NCBI GenBank assembly: GCA_964453115.1
Contig: CAYVRT010000005.1
Span: 62,001-126,000, forward strand
Source of the DNA: JAIWNK01 sp964453115
Lineage (GTDB): Bacteria; Chloroflexota; Anaerolineae; Anaerolineales; Anaerolineaceae
Length of the DNA stretch: 64,000 nt
Direction: 5' to 3'
The notes beneath the pieces were generated by a model, which saw only the letters and a list, made by a program, of their open reading frames with translations, was not told where the DNA came from and ran no database searches. This document shows positions 54,132 to 62,470 of this stretch, piece after piece. Numbering within the stretch: the first letter of the stretch is position 1; each line of letters begins with the position of its first letter. The position numbers were made by a program, and so were the translations under genes.

Positions 54132-54718
54132 CCATGCCGCTCTTTTCCTTCTCTGCCCTGGCCGCCGTGTTGCTGCTGATCGCCGCATCCCTTGCCCTGC
54201 TGCTGAGCGAACGCTGGCGCTGGCAGATTTTGGCCCTGGCCGCCCAATACCTGGCGGCTTTCTGGCTCATCAGCCTGATTTGGCCCATTGGCCTGGCAGC
54301 GGTCAAACTTGTCACTGGCTGGATGACGGCTGCCATTCTGGCGGCCAGTCAGCCCGGCCATACCAGCAGCGAAGAGACCCATCTTTCGCTGCGCCTCTTC
54401 CGCCTTTTCGCAGCCTTCTTCCTGCTCGCCTTTGCCCTGGCTTTGCTGCCCACCCTTGAGCAACAAATTCCTGTTCAACCCGCCTTCCTGCTCGGTAGCC
54501 TGGTGCTCTCTGGCATGGGCCTGTTGCAGCTCGGCATCACGACCCGCCCCCTGCGCATCATCCTTGGACTGCTCAACCTGCTGGCTGGCTTTGAGATTCT
54601 ATACGCCAGCATGGAAAACTCACTCCTCGTCACCGGTTTGCTATCGCTGATCAACCTCAGCCTGGGGCTGGCCGGGGCCTACTGGCTGGTTGGCCCACAG
54701 ATGGAGACCGAACAATGA
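54128..54718 (+). CDS. Small polytopic membrane protein, NuoK/MrpC-like
   Basis: A 196-residue protein with about six helices. The C-terminal half (GITTRPLRIILGLLNLLAG, then FEILYASMENSLLVTG) resembles the NuoK/MrpC pattern, which has an Arg-Ile-Gly stretch and acidic residues inside the membrane. About 90 residues precede it, more than NuoK has. Start overlaps the previous stop (ATGA), as does its stop with the next start. The assignment is weak; it may be only a general membrane protein. Confidence 0.6.
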   Translation: MTMPLFSFSALAAVLLLIAASLALLLSERWRWQILALAAQYLAAFWLISLIWPIGLAAVKLVTGWMTAAILAASQPGHTSSEETHLSLRLFRLFAAFFLLAFALALLPTLEQQIPVQPAFLLGSLVLSGMGLLQLGITTRPLRIILGLLNLLAGFEILYASMENSLLVTGLLSLINLSLGLAGAYWLVGPQMETEQ

Positions 54719-56109
54719 GCGCTCCCCTGATATGGGTTGGTTTGCCAATTTTGCTCAGCGTCATCCTGGCAACATTGGATCGTCGCCGCACACTTTCGGG
54801 CTGGCTGGCTGCGGTGCTGTGCATAATCCTGGTTCTGCTCGCCGCCACACTGGAAATTGGTCAGCCGCTGCGCGTTGGACGGGATGTCTGGGAACTCAAG
54901 GAATCGTTTTCCCTCTTAGGCCGTGCCTTCGTTCTGGTGCGCGGCGAGCAAGGCTTCCTGGCGCTACTCTACAGCCTGGGCGCCCTATGGCAAATTGGCG
55001 CCCTTTCCACCCGCACCCCGCGCTTTTTTGCCCCCATCAGCCTTGCCATCCTTGGCCTGTTGGTTGCAGCGCGCTCGGTACAGCCCTTCTTGTTTGCTGC
55101 CCTGCTGATTGAAATTGCCGTTCTGCTCAGCCTGCCCCTGCTCACCCCGCCAGGACAGCGCGTGGGGCAAGGGGTGCTGCGGTATCTCATCTTTCAAACC
55201 CTGGCTCTGCCCTTCATCCTGCTCTCGGGTTGGGTCTTTGGTCTGATCGAGGCCAACCCGGCCCGCGAGGAATTGTATCAACAAGCCGCTTTGCTGCTCG
55301 GGATGGGCTTTTCCCTCTGGCTGGCCGTCTTCCCCTTCTACACCTGGCTACCCCTGCTGGCTGGTGATTCGCCCCCCCTGGTTGCTGGCTTCCTGTTCAG
55401 CATTCTGCCAACAGTTGTACTCTTCTATGCATTGGACTTCTTAAATGCCTATGCCTGGCTGCGCACAACGCCTCTCTTGGCCCCAACCCTACAATTGACC
55501 GGCGCCATCATGGTCGCAACCGGCGGCATTTGGGCTGCCTTCCAGCGCGATTTAACGCGCCTGTTTGGCTACGCTGTGATCGTTGAAACCGGTCTGGCAT
55601 TGCTTGCGCTCAGCCTGCGCAGCAGTGTGGGCATGAGCATCTTTGCGGCTGCCTTTCTGCCCCGTCTGCTAGCCCTTTGGCTTGGTGCGTTCTCGCTTTC
55701 CATTCTGCGTCAGCAAAACCTCTCACTTGCCCTGAGTGGGTTAAATGGCCTGCTGCGCCGTTCTCCGCTTGCCAGCGCGGCCCTGCTCGTTGCCTGGTTT
55801 TCCCTCGGCGGCCTGCCCCTCCTGGCTGGTTTTCCACTGCGTCAGGTACTCTTCCAGACCCTGGCACAGCAAAACCTGTCAACCGCCCTATGGGTTTTCC
55901 TTGGCAGCATTGGTCTGCTCTTCACCGGGCTGCGCGCCCTACACCTCATGGCGCAACAACCCAACGATGCAGGGCGGCTATCCATCCCCTGGCATCAAAC
56001 GCTGTTGCTCATCCTGGGCAGCCTGAGCCTGTTTTGGATTGGAATTTTCCCCTCCAGCCTTTTGACAGGCATGATAAGTCTGGTACAATCATTTCGAAAC
56101 TTACCCTGA
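54715..56109 (+). CDS. Antiporter-like membrane protein 2 (NuoN/MrpD family, degenerate)
   Basis: A 464-residue protein with about 14 helices. The best family match is LWLAVFPFYTWLPLLAGDSPPL near 201-222, aligned to the normal K-x-P-x-x-P-x-H-x-W-L-P motif. Key residues differ: W202 for Lys, Y209 for His, T281 for the Lys of D-L-K-R, and E291 for His. The TM5 acidic residue is present as E133 (LLIEIAV). These changes argue against normal proton pumping. It overlaps the previous gene (ATGA). Its 3' end holds the promoter of the next gene. Confidence 0.68.
   Translation: MSAPLIWVGLPILLSVILATLDRRRTLSGWLAAVLCIILVLLAATLEIGQPLRVGRDVWELKESFSLLGRAFVLVRGEQGFLALLYSLGALWQIGALSTRTPRFFAPISLAILGLLVAARSVQPFLFAALLIEIAVLLSLPLLTPPGQRVGQGVLRYLIFQTLALPFILLSGWVFGLIEANPAREELYQQAALLLGMGFSLWLAVFPFYTWLPLLAGDSPPLVAGFLFSILPTVVLFYALDFLNAYAWLRTTPLLAPTLQLTGAIMVATGGIWAAFQRDLTRLFGYAVIVETGLALLALSLRSSVGMSIFAAAFLPRLLALWLGAFSLSILRQQNLSLALSGLNGLLRRSPLASAALLVAWFSLGGLPLLAGFPLRQVLFQTLAQQNLSTALWVFLGSIGLLFTGLRALHLMAQQPNDAGRLSIPWHQTLLLILGSLSLFWIGIFPSSLLTGMISLVQSFRNLP
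56062..56089 (+). promoter_or_regulatory. Promoter for the coiled-coil protein and selB
   Basis: TTGACA (56062-56067), 16-bp spacer, extended -10 TGGTACAAT (56081-56089). It lies inside the end of the membrane-protein gene and 47 bases before the next ATG. Confidence 0.82.
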
Positions 56110-56136
56110 TACATTTTTCTCCGGTGGAGCATAGCC

Positions 56137-57312
56137 ATGGAAAACGAACAACTAATTCAACGCCTGGAATGGCTGGAAGAAGAACGCCGCAAGGATAAAA
56201 CCGCCATTGCCATGCTGCAAGAACGGCTCAGCGCGCTGGAAGCGCTTCAGCCCGGACTGGCGCAACAGGTCAAAGACCTCTCAACTGAAAATACCCGTCT
56301 GGCAACAGCCATGGGCCGCTTTGAGCAAATTGATGCCTCCATCGCCCAACTGCGCATCGAATTTACCCGCAGCCTGGAAACCGCCGAGCGGCAGCGCAAT
56401 GACCGAGACCGCGAAACCGAAAAAACCCGCCTGGCCGACCTGGAAATGCTCAACAAAGCAATTGGAGAGGTGCGCAAAGGCCTCGATCCCATCAGCGAAC
56501 TGCGCCGCGGCCTGCAAGCCCGCGTAGAAGAAGATTTTCGTCTGGCCCGTCTGATTGAAGAAACCAGCCAAAAAGTGTTACAGACTCGCCGCTCCGATGA
56601 TGAATACCGACACACCCAAAAACTGCTCGAGGAAAATCAGCGCCAGGACAACAAACGCATCACAGACCTGCTCGGCGAAGTTGCTGCCCTGCGCAAGCGC
56701 ATTGAAGAACAACGCGGCAAAGTAGACCTGGTGGGCGATGCACAGCGCCGCCTCGAAACCCGCATCAGCGACTTTCAGGCCGCCGATTCAGAACGCCGTC
56801 AGGTCATCACCACTTTTGTGGACAAGCAAAACATGCTCTCGGTAGAGCGCGACCGCACCTGGAAAGAATGGCAAACCCGCTTTGAGGAAATTGAACGCAC
56901 CTCAACCAATATTGATACCCAATTACAGGCCCTGGATGCAACACAGCGTGCCATCAAACGCGCCCAGGAAGCCTTTGAAGAAATCACGCAGCGCTTTGAA
57001 CGCCGCATCAACGAAATTACTGAAATGCAGCGCCTGGTCGAAGACCGCTTCCGTCAGGAATGGGTGGCCTTCAAGGCCGATGACCAGAAACGCTGGGCCA
57101 ATTACTCCCTGGCACAGGAAGAACAGCAACGCGAAGTCTCACGACAGTTTGAGAAATTAAACGAGCGCATTCTGCCGCTTGAAGACCTGCTCCAAAGCCT
57201 GAAAGAACGCCTCATCCAGGTGAATGAAGAAACCAGCAAACGCCTGCAAGCCCTGTTGGCCCTCAGCCGACAATGGGTTGAAAACTATGAGCAAACGTTC
57301 CGCCGCTCGTGA
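56137..57312 (+). CDS. Long coiled-coil protein
   Basis: A 391-residue soluble protein made almost entirely of charged heptad-like helix (LEWLEEERRKDKTAIAML, QRLVEDRFRQEWVAFKAD), with no cysteine, signal or membrane segment. It resembles SMC-like or myosin-like coiled coils without a head domain. Its job is unknown; coiled coils often form scaffolds. GGAG lies 13 bases before the ATG. selB begins 16 bases after it, so the two are co-transcribed. Confidence 0.78.
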   Translation: MENEQLIQRLEWLEEERRKDKTAIAMLQERLSALEALQPGLAQQVKDLSTENTRLATAMGRFEQIDASIAQLRIEFTRSLETAERQRNDRDRETEKTRLADLEMLNKAIGEVRKGLDPISELRRGLQARVEEDFRLARLIEETSQKVLQTRRSDDEYRHTQKLLEENQRQDNKRITDLLGEVAALRKRIEEQRGKVDLVGDAQRRLETRISDFQAADSERRQVITTFVDKQNMLSVERDRTWKEWQTRFEEIERTSTNIDTQLQALDATQRAIKRAQEAFEEITQRFERRINEITEMQRLVEDRFRQEWVAFKADDQKRWANYSLAQEEQQREVSRQFEKLNERILPLEDLLQSLKERLIQVNEETSKRLQALLALSRQWVENYEQTFRRS

Positions 57313-57328
57313 ACAAGCGAGGTAAACC

Positions 57329-59209
57329 ATGCGCGTTATCGGCACCGCCGGCCATGTAGATCACGGAAAATCCACCCTGGTTGCGGCCCTGACCGGCACA
57401 CACCCCGACCGGCTGAAAGAAGAACAACAGCGCGAGATGACGATTGAGCTGGGGTTCGCCTGGTTCACCCTGCCGGATGGACAGGAAGTGGGAATTGTGG
57501 ATGTACCTGGTCACCGCGACTTTATCGAAAACATGCTGGCTGGTGTCGGCGGCATGGATGCTGCGCTGTTTGTGATTGCCGCTGATGAAGGGATCATGCC
57601 GCAAACGCGCGAGCATCTCGCCATCCTGCACTTGCTACAAATCCCGCGCGGCATCATCGTCCTCACCAAAACCGACCTGGTTGATGATGAGGAATGGCTG
57701 GAACTGGTTGAAATGGACGTGCGCCAGGCCATGCAGGGCAGCGTGCTACAAGGGGCCCCCCTGGTGCGTGTTTCGGCCCGCAACGGACAAGGGATCAGCG
57801 AGCTGAAAACGGCGCTGATGCAATGCCTGACTGATAGCAGCCCGCGCCCCGACCTGGGCCGCCCGCGCTTGCCAGTAGACCGCGTCTTCACCATGCCCGG
57901 CTTTGGCACCATCGTCACCGGCACCCTGCTGGATGGCCGCTTTCACCTCGGCGACGAGGTGGAAATTCTGCCCGCCCGGCTGCGGGGACGGGTGCGCGGG
58001 CTGCAAACACACCGCAAAAAGGTGGAACAGGCCCTGCCCGGCAGCCGCTGCGCCATTAACCTTGCCGGCGTGGAACTCGACCAGGTAGAGCGGGGCAACC
58101 TGATTGCCGCCCCGGGCCGCTATCAGCCCAGCCAGCGGCTGGATGTGCAGGTGGAATTATTGCCCGATGCCAGTGCCGTGCTGGCGCACAATGACGAAGT
58201 CAAGTTCTTCCTCGGCAGCGCCGAAAGTCTGGCACGGGTGCGCGTCCTGGGCGGGGAAGAAATTCATCCCGGCGAAACCGGCTGGCTGCAACTTGAGCTA
58301 AACAACCCAATGATTGCCGTGCGCGGGGATCGTTACATCTTGCGCCGCCCCTCTCCCGGCGAAACAATTGGCGGCGGCGCCATCTTAGACCCGCACCCCG
58401 CCCGGCGTCACAAACGGCACGACCCGCAAGTGCTGAATCGCCTCCAAAGCCTGTTGCACGGCAGCCCAGAAGATGTCCTCTACCAGGCCAGCCTGGCACT
58501 CGGACTGGCACCGCACAGCGATGTGCTGGCGCGCGCCCGTCTCCCCGAAGAGCAAGCACAGGCCGCCCTGCACACCCTGCTCGAAAACGGTCAATTGCTG
58601 CAAATTGAACTGGGCGGCACATTGCTGATTGCCCGTCCAACCTGGGCCGCCCTCAGCGACCAGGCCCTGGCCGAGGTCGAACAATTCCACACCACCTATC
58701 CCCTGCGGCGCGGCATGCCGCGTGAAGCGCTCAAGAGCCGTCTGAAATTACAGCCCCGCCCCTTCCAGGCACTCCTCAAAACCTGGTTAGAACAGGCCCT
58801 CCTCTGTGAACATGGCGCCCTGGTATCCAAAGCTGGCTTCGGCGTTCAATTCACCCAACAGCAAAGCGCACAGGTTGCACAACTATTGGCACGCTTTGCC
58901 GCCAACCCCTACAGCCCACCCAGCAGCAAAGAATGCAGCGCTGAACTTGGCGAAGAATTATTTAATGCCCTGCTTGAACAAGGCCAACTGATTGCCGTCT
59001 CTGCCGAAGTCGTCTTCCGTCCCCGCGAAGTGGAAGCAATGCAAAACTGGGTGGTTGAACACCTGCATGCCCATAGCAGCCTGACCGTGATTGAATTCCG
59101 TGACCACTACCAAACCAGCCGTCGCTACGCCCTGGCATTTTTGGAATATCTCGACTCGCAGGGCCTCACCCTGCGTGAGGATGAGGCCCGGCGCCTGCGA
59201 ACACGTTAG
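57329..59209 (+). CDS. selB: SelB, selenocysteine-specific elongation factor
   Basis: A 626-residue translation GTPase. G1 is GHVDHGKST (8-16), G3 is DVPGHRDF (57-64) and G4 is TKTD (about 113). It matches SelB rather than EF-Tu by length and C-terminal winged-helix repeats (about 380-626) that bind the SECIS RNA. It should bring selenocysteinyl-tRNA to in-frame UGA codons. selA, selD and tRNA-Sec are not in the window, and I did not find a selenoprotein here. It ends two bases before a convergent gene. Confidence 0.92.
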   Translation: MRVIGTAGHVDHGKSTLVAALTGTHPDRLKEEQQREMTIELGFAWFTLPDGQEVGIVDVPGHRDFIENMLAGVGGMDAALFVIAADEGIMPQTREHLAILHLLQIPRGIIVLTKTDLVDDEEWLELVEMDVRQAMQGSVLQGAPLVRVSARNGQGISELKTALMQCLTDSSPRPDLGRPRLPVDRVFTMPGFGTIVTGTLLDGRFHLGDEVEILPARLRGRVRGLQTHRKKVEQALPGSRCAINLAGVELDQVERGNLIAAPGRYQPSQRLDVQVELLPDASAVLAHNDEVKFFLGSAESLARVRVLGGEEIHPGETGWLQLELNNPMIAVRGDRYILRRPSPGETIGGGAILDPHPARRHKRHDPQVLNRLQSLLHGSPEDVLYQASLALGLAPHSDVLARARLPEEQAQAALHTLLENGQLLQIELGGTLLIARPTWAALSDQALAEVEQFHTTYPLRRGMPREALKSRLKLQPRPFQALLKTWLEQALLCEHGALVSKAGFGVQFTQQQSAQVAQLLARFAANPYSPPSSKECSAELGEELFNALLEQGQLIAVSAEVVFRPREVEAMQNWVVEHLHAHSSLTVIEFRDHYQTSRRYALAFLEYLDSQGLTLREDEARRLRTR

Positions 59210-59211
59210 GA

Positions 59212-59964
59212 TCATTTGAGGGCTGCGCGCCGCAAACCCAATACCACCATGCCAATGAGCAGAACCGCAACCCCCACCCCGGCGGCCCAGGCCACAACCG
59301 GCTGAGCAGCATTGAACTTGACCACAATGCCAATGAAGGCCCACACCAACACCAACACATAGGCCACCTCACGGCGCAGCGCCATCATTGCCAGCCCCAG
59401 AAGCGTGCCAACCGCCAGCACCACTGCCGACCAAATCGCCGGAGAGAGACCAAAGCCATCCCACTGCCAGACGAAGAGCAACGCCGCAGCATTCGCAATC
59501 GTTGCAACCGAAATCCAGCCCAGGTAAATACTAAACGGCACCTGCACTGCCCAGCGTTCGCGCAGCGCAAAGGGACGCTGTCCGATGCCGAGCCGCAGAT
59601 AGATAGCAATCAGCGAACCGAGCAAACCCAACATCAGCACCATGGAAAGCGGCACCTGGTTATAATGCCAGGCAAAAATCCAGGCCATATTGAACAGTGC
59701 TGCCGCCTGAAACCAGGGGAAAACCGCCTTCAGTCGAGCATCGGCACGTTGAGCAGGTAAAGCCTGATAAACAGCAAAGGCAATCAGGCCCAAATAAATC
59801 ACCCCCCAAATTGAAAACACATAGCCAGCCGGTGTAAACAAAGTCGGGATTGCATCTGCAATTTGACCCGTATCCTGTCCATTGATTGGCAAAGCATTTG
59901 CCAACCCATTGACTGTGATGACCGCCACAACTGCCACCAAATTGAGAATTTGTCGAAAGTTCAT
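59212..59964 (-). CDS. TspO/tryptophan-rich sensory-like membrane protein
   Basis: A 250-residue multi-helix protein. The motif PAGYVFSIWGVIYLGL near 45-60 matches TspO-type proteins, which bind porphyrins or other hydrophobic ligands, and Trp residues are frequent. TspO usually has 5 helices in about 160 residues; this one has about 8 and a longer tail, as in some actinobacterial relatives. Start ATG at 59964 has AAGGAG upstream. It is divergent from the TetR gene and may be under its control. Confidence 0.82.
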   Translation of the reverse strand: MNFRQILNLVAVVAVITVNGLANALPINGQDTGQIADAIPTLFTPAGYVFSIWGVIYLGLIAFAVYQALPAQRADARLKAVFPWFQAAALFNMAWIFAWHYNQVPLSMVLMLGLLGSLIAIYLRLGIGQRPFALRERWAVQVPFSIYLGWISVATIANAAALLFVWQWDGFGLSPAIWSAVVLAVGTLLGLAMMALRREVAYVLVLVWAFIGIVVKFNAAQPVVAWAAGVGVAVLLIGMVVLGLRRAALK

Positions 59965-59993
59965 GTCGAGCTCCTTGTAGTATGTTTGTATCA

Positions 59994-60022
59994 ATTATGT
60001 CAAAAGTCGGGCGGTTTTACAA
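59994..60022 (-). promoter_or_regulatory. Possible promoter of the TspO-like gene
   Basis: Minus strand: TTGTAA (60022-60017), 17-bp spacer, CATAAT (59999-59994). The -35 overlaps a short palindrome at 60018-60031. Confidence 0.5.
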
Positions 60023-60031
60023 TCAATTGTA
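60018..60031. promoter_or_regulatory. Short palindrome at the TspO-like promoter
   Basis: TACAAT and ATTGTA are exact inverse complements around CA. It overlaps the predicted -35 on the minus strand and could be an operator. The length is short enough to arise by chance. Confidence 0.35.
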
Positions 60032-60046
60032 GAAGGTTGAGGTATC

Positions 60047-60075
60047 TTGACTCCCTGCTTGCTTTTTGCTACAAT
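60047..60075 (+). promoter_or_regulatory. Promoter of the TetR operon
   Basis: TTGACT (60047-60052), 17-bp spacer, extended -10 TGCTACAAT (60067-60075). The TetR ATG is at 60137. Confidence 0.85.
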
Positions 60076-60109
60076 GGGTTCAGTCGGTCGGTCAACCGAC
60101 TGAACCCAT
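60074..60109. promoter_or_regulatory. Large palindromic operator for the TetR regulator
   Basis: Arms of 15 bases, ATGGGTTCAGTCGGT (60074-60088) and its exact complement (60095-60109), lie around 6 bases and contain the CGGTC/GACCG core common to TetR sites. It overlaps the -10 end and the transcription start, so a bound dimer would block the promoter. Confidence 0.85.
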
Positions 60110-60136
60110 CTTTTGCATCCCAGGCAGGCAAATCCC

Positions 60137-60742
60137 ATGGCAAGACGCAAAGACCCCAACAGCAATATCCGCCAGCAAATTCTCGCCGCTGCCAATCAGC
60201 TCTTCATCGAGCGTGGCCTCGATCACACCAGCCTGAAAGACATTGCTCTGGCAGCCCAAATTAGCCCCGGCACCCTGTTCTACTACTACGCATCCAAATC
60301 GGCGCTTGTCTTCGATGTTACCGATCAGCACTTCGACCGCCTCACCCATCAGCTGCTCATCTGGGTCACACAAACTCAGGGCAACGCCAATTTGCAACAG
60401 CTCCTCACCGTCGTCTTTGAAACCATCATCGGCGACCTGACGCGCGGCAAACTGCATCATTACCTGATCAACGAAGCCGCAACCCATGATCCCTCCATTC
60501 GCCAGCGCTTTCAACAAAAGTATGCCGAATGGCGCCAGATGATTGAGACCGGCATCTCCAGCGTCCTGCCCAACGATGAACGCCGTCCCATCCTGGCACA
60601 AATTATCCTCGCCACACTGGATGGATTGATCATCCAGGCCATCCTCGGCGTGCAAGACCTGCCCCTGCCCTCAATCATCAACTGTCTCGTGCAACTTGCC
60701 CCCCACCCGGGAGAAACCCATGAACTCAGCCCAGTATCCTGA
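60137..60742 (+). CDS. TetR-family repressor
   Basis: A 201-residue TetR protein. The N-terminal HTH (LAAANQLFIERGLDHTSLK, then DIALAAQISPGTLFYYYASK) at about 15-52 is typical, followed by a ligand domain with no cysteine cluster. The ATG at 60137 was chosen because the region upstream is promoter and operator. It likely binds the 36-base palindrome and controls itself and the downstream aldehyde/alcohol genes, with an acyl or aldehyde-like inducer as speculation. Its stop overlaps the next start by 23 bases. Confidence 0.92.
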   Translation: MARRKDPNSNIRQQILAAANQLFIERGLDHTSLKDIALAAQISPGTLFYYYASKSALVFDVTDQHFDRLTHQLLIWVTQTQGNANLQQLLTVVFETIIGDLTRGKLHHYLINEAATHDPSIRQRFQQKYAEWRQMIETGISSVLPNDERRPILAQIILATLDGLIIQAILGVQDLPLPSIINCLVQLAPHPGETHELSPVS

Positions 60743-61259
60743 ATTGTTGCCGCACCGCAAACCGTTCAAGCGTGCCATCAATCAAATCGTCCTGTTTGTC
60801 CTGGGACGAGCCGTGCAGTCGCTCTCCCGTTATGAGCCGCGCATCCGCCACGAAGTTGCCAGCTGGCCGGAGAACTTCACCCTCATGCTGGTTGTGCGCC
60901 CCAAGGGCGGCAGCCTGGCTCTGCGTCGCACGCCTCAGGCCACGCTACGCTACCTGGGCCGCAGCTTCGACCCCAACCAGGCCGATGTCGTCATCTACAT
61001 GAAAGATATTGAAAGCGCCTTTGCCATGTTCACCGGCCAGCTTGGCATTGATATGGGCTACGCCCGGCATTGCATGTGTGCCAGCGGCGACCTTTCGAAC
61101 ACCGTTTCGGTTGTGCGCGTCCTCAACACCGCCGTTGCCTACCTCTTCCCGGCCTTCATTGCCCGCCGACTGATGAAACGCCTTCCGCCAACCCCTTTCT
61201 GGCAAAAACAGGCCCGCCGACTGCGCACCTATCTGCTCGGCATCCCCTTTGGCATCTAA
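60720..61259 (+). CDS. SCP2-like lipid-binding protein, tentative
   Basis: A 179-residue protein with an SCP2-like pattern in its second half: strand VVIYMKDIESAFAMF, then TGQLGIDMGYARHCMCASGD and RVLNTAVAYLFPAF. A hydrophobic N-terminal helix (INQIVLFVLGRAVQ, about 18-31) precedes it. It has no signal peptide by eye. It overlaps the TetR stop by 23 bases, so the two are translationally coupled. The fold assignment is by eye and may be wrong. Confidence 0.55.
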   Translation: MNSAQYPELLPHRKPFKRAINQIVLFVLGRAVQSLSRYEPRIRHEVASWPENFTLMLVVRPKGGSLALRRTPQATLRYLGRSFDPNQADVVIYMKDIESAFAMFTGQLGIDMGYARHCMCASGDLSNTVSVVRVLNTAVAYLFPAFIARRLMKRLPPTPFWQKQARRLRTYLLGIPFGI

Positions 61260-61275
61260 CCCCAGGAGGTTTCTC

Positions 61276-62460
61276 ATGCTGCCCGAATATTATGAATTTC
61301 ACTTTCCCGTCAAGCTCCTTTCTGGACACACCGCCCTCAACAACCTCTCCGGCGAATTGCTCCAGGCCAATGTCCGTCGTCCATTGCTCATTACCGATGC
61401 CGGCGTTGTGCGAGCCGGTCTGATTGACATCGTGCGCGATGCTTTTGCCGAATCAGAAATCACTTTCGGTGCGCTCTACGATCAGGTGCCACCCGAATCC
61501 TCAACCCGAATTGTCAACGAGCTGGCCGAACTGTGGCGCACCCGCAGCTGCGATAGCATTCTGGCGATTGGCGGCGGCTCCGTCATTGATACCGCCAAAG
61601 GCGTCAACATTCTCGTCTCGCTGGGTGGCAACGATGTGCGCGCCTACCGCGGCGCCGAAACATTGCCCGGCCCGCTGCGCCCGCTGTTTGTTGCCCCCAC
61701 CACCGCCGGCACCGGCTCCGAGGCAACCAATTCCGCCGTCATTGCAGACCCCGAAAGCGGCGTGAAGATGCTGTTCGTTTCCGAATTTCTTCTGCCGCGC
61801 GCCGCCGTGTTGGATACCCGACTGACCCTCACCCTGCCGCCGCGCCTGACCGCTGCCACGGGCATGGATGCACTGACCCACGCCATGGAAGCCTGCCTCA
61901 GCATCCAAAAGAACCCCATCAGCGATGCCTATGCCTGGCAGGCAATCAACCTCATCCGCCAATTCCTGACCCAGGCAGTGCGCACCCCGGATGACAAAAC
62001 CGCCCGCCTGGCCCTGGCAAATGCCAGCACACTGGCCGGGGCTGCCTTCTCCAACGCCATGGTCGGCTGTGTCCATTCGATGGGCCATGCCGCCGGAGCC
62101 GTTGGACACATTCCGCACGGCGTAGCCATGAACATCTTTTTGCCATTTGGCCTGGCCTTCAACTTACAAAAGCGCGCCGACGTGCTGGCCGAATTGCTTC
62201 TGCCCCTGGCTGGCGCAGAAGTTTACGCAACCACGCCCCCCATCAGCCGCGCCCAACGCACCATCACCGCCATCCATGAATTGAAGGATGAATTGCACAC
62301 CCTGTGCGGCCTACCGCGCACCCTGCAAGAAGCCGGTCTGACACGTGAACAGCTGCCTGCCATTGCCCGCCTGGCAATCAACGATGGTTCTGCCATGATG
62401 AACCCAATCGAACTGGGGCTGGAAGAAGCCACCACCCTGGCCGAACAAGCCTTTGCGTGA
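61276..62460 (+). CDS. Iron-containing alcohol dehydrogenase
   Basis: A 394-residue group III alcohol dehydrogenase. The nucleotide loop GGGSVIDTAKGVN is near 95-107, and the iron ligands fall in TGMDALTHAMEAC (Asp, His) and the region VHSMGHAAGAVGHIPHG (His, His) near 260-280. It should reduce or oxidise an alcohol/aldehyde with NAD(P). AGGAGG precedes the ATG. The AOR gene two genes downstream fits aldehyde/alcohol metabolism. Confidence 0.94.
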   Translation: MLPEYYEFHFPVKLLSGHTALNNLSGELLQANVRRPLLITDAGVVRAGLIDIVRDAFAESEITFGALYDQVPPESSTRIVNELAELWRTRSCDSILAIGGGSVIDTAKGVNILVSLGGNDVRAYRGAETLPGPLRPLFVAPTTAGTGSEATNSAVIADPESGVKMLFVSEFLLPRAAVLDTRLTLTLPPRLTAATGMDALTHAMEACLSIQKNPISDAYAWQAINLIRQFLTQAVRTPDDKTARLALANASTLAGAAFSNAMVGCVHSMGHAAGAVGHIPHGVAMNIFLPFGLAFNLQKRADVLAELLLPLAGAEVYATTPPISRAQRTITAIHELKDELHTLCGLPRTLQEAGLTREQLPAIARLAINDGSAMMNPIELGLEEATTLAEQAFA

Positions 62461-62470
62461 GGAAAAAAAC

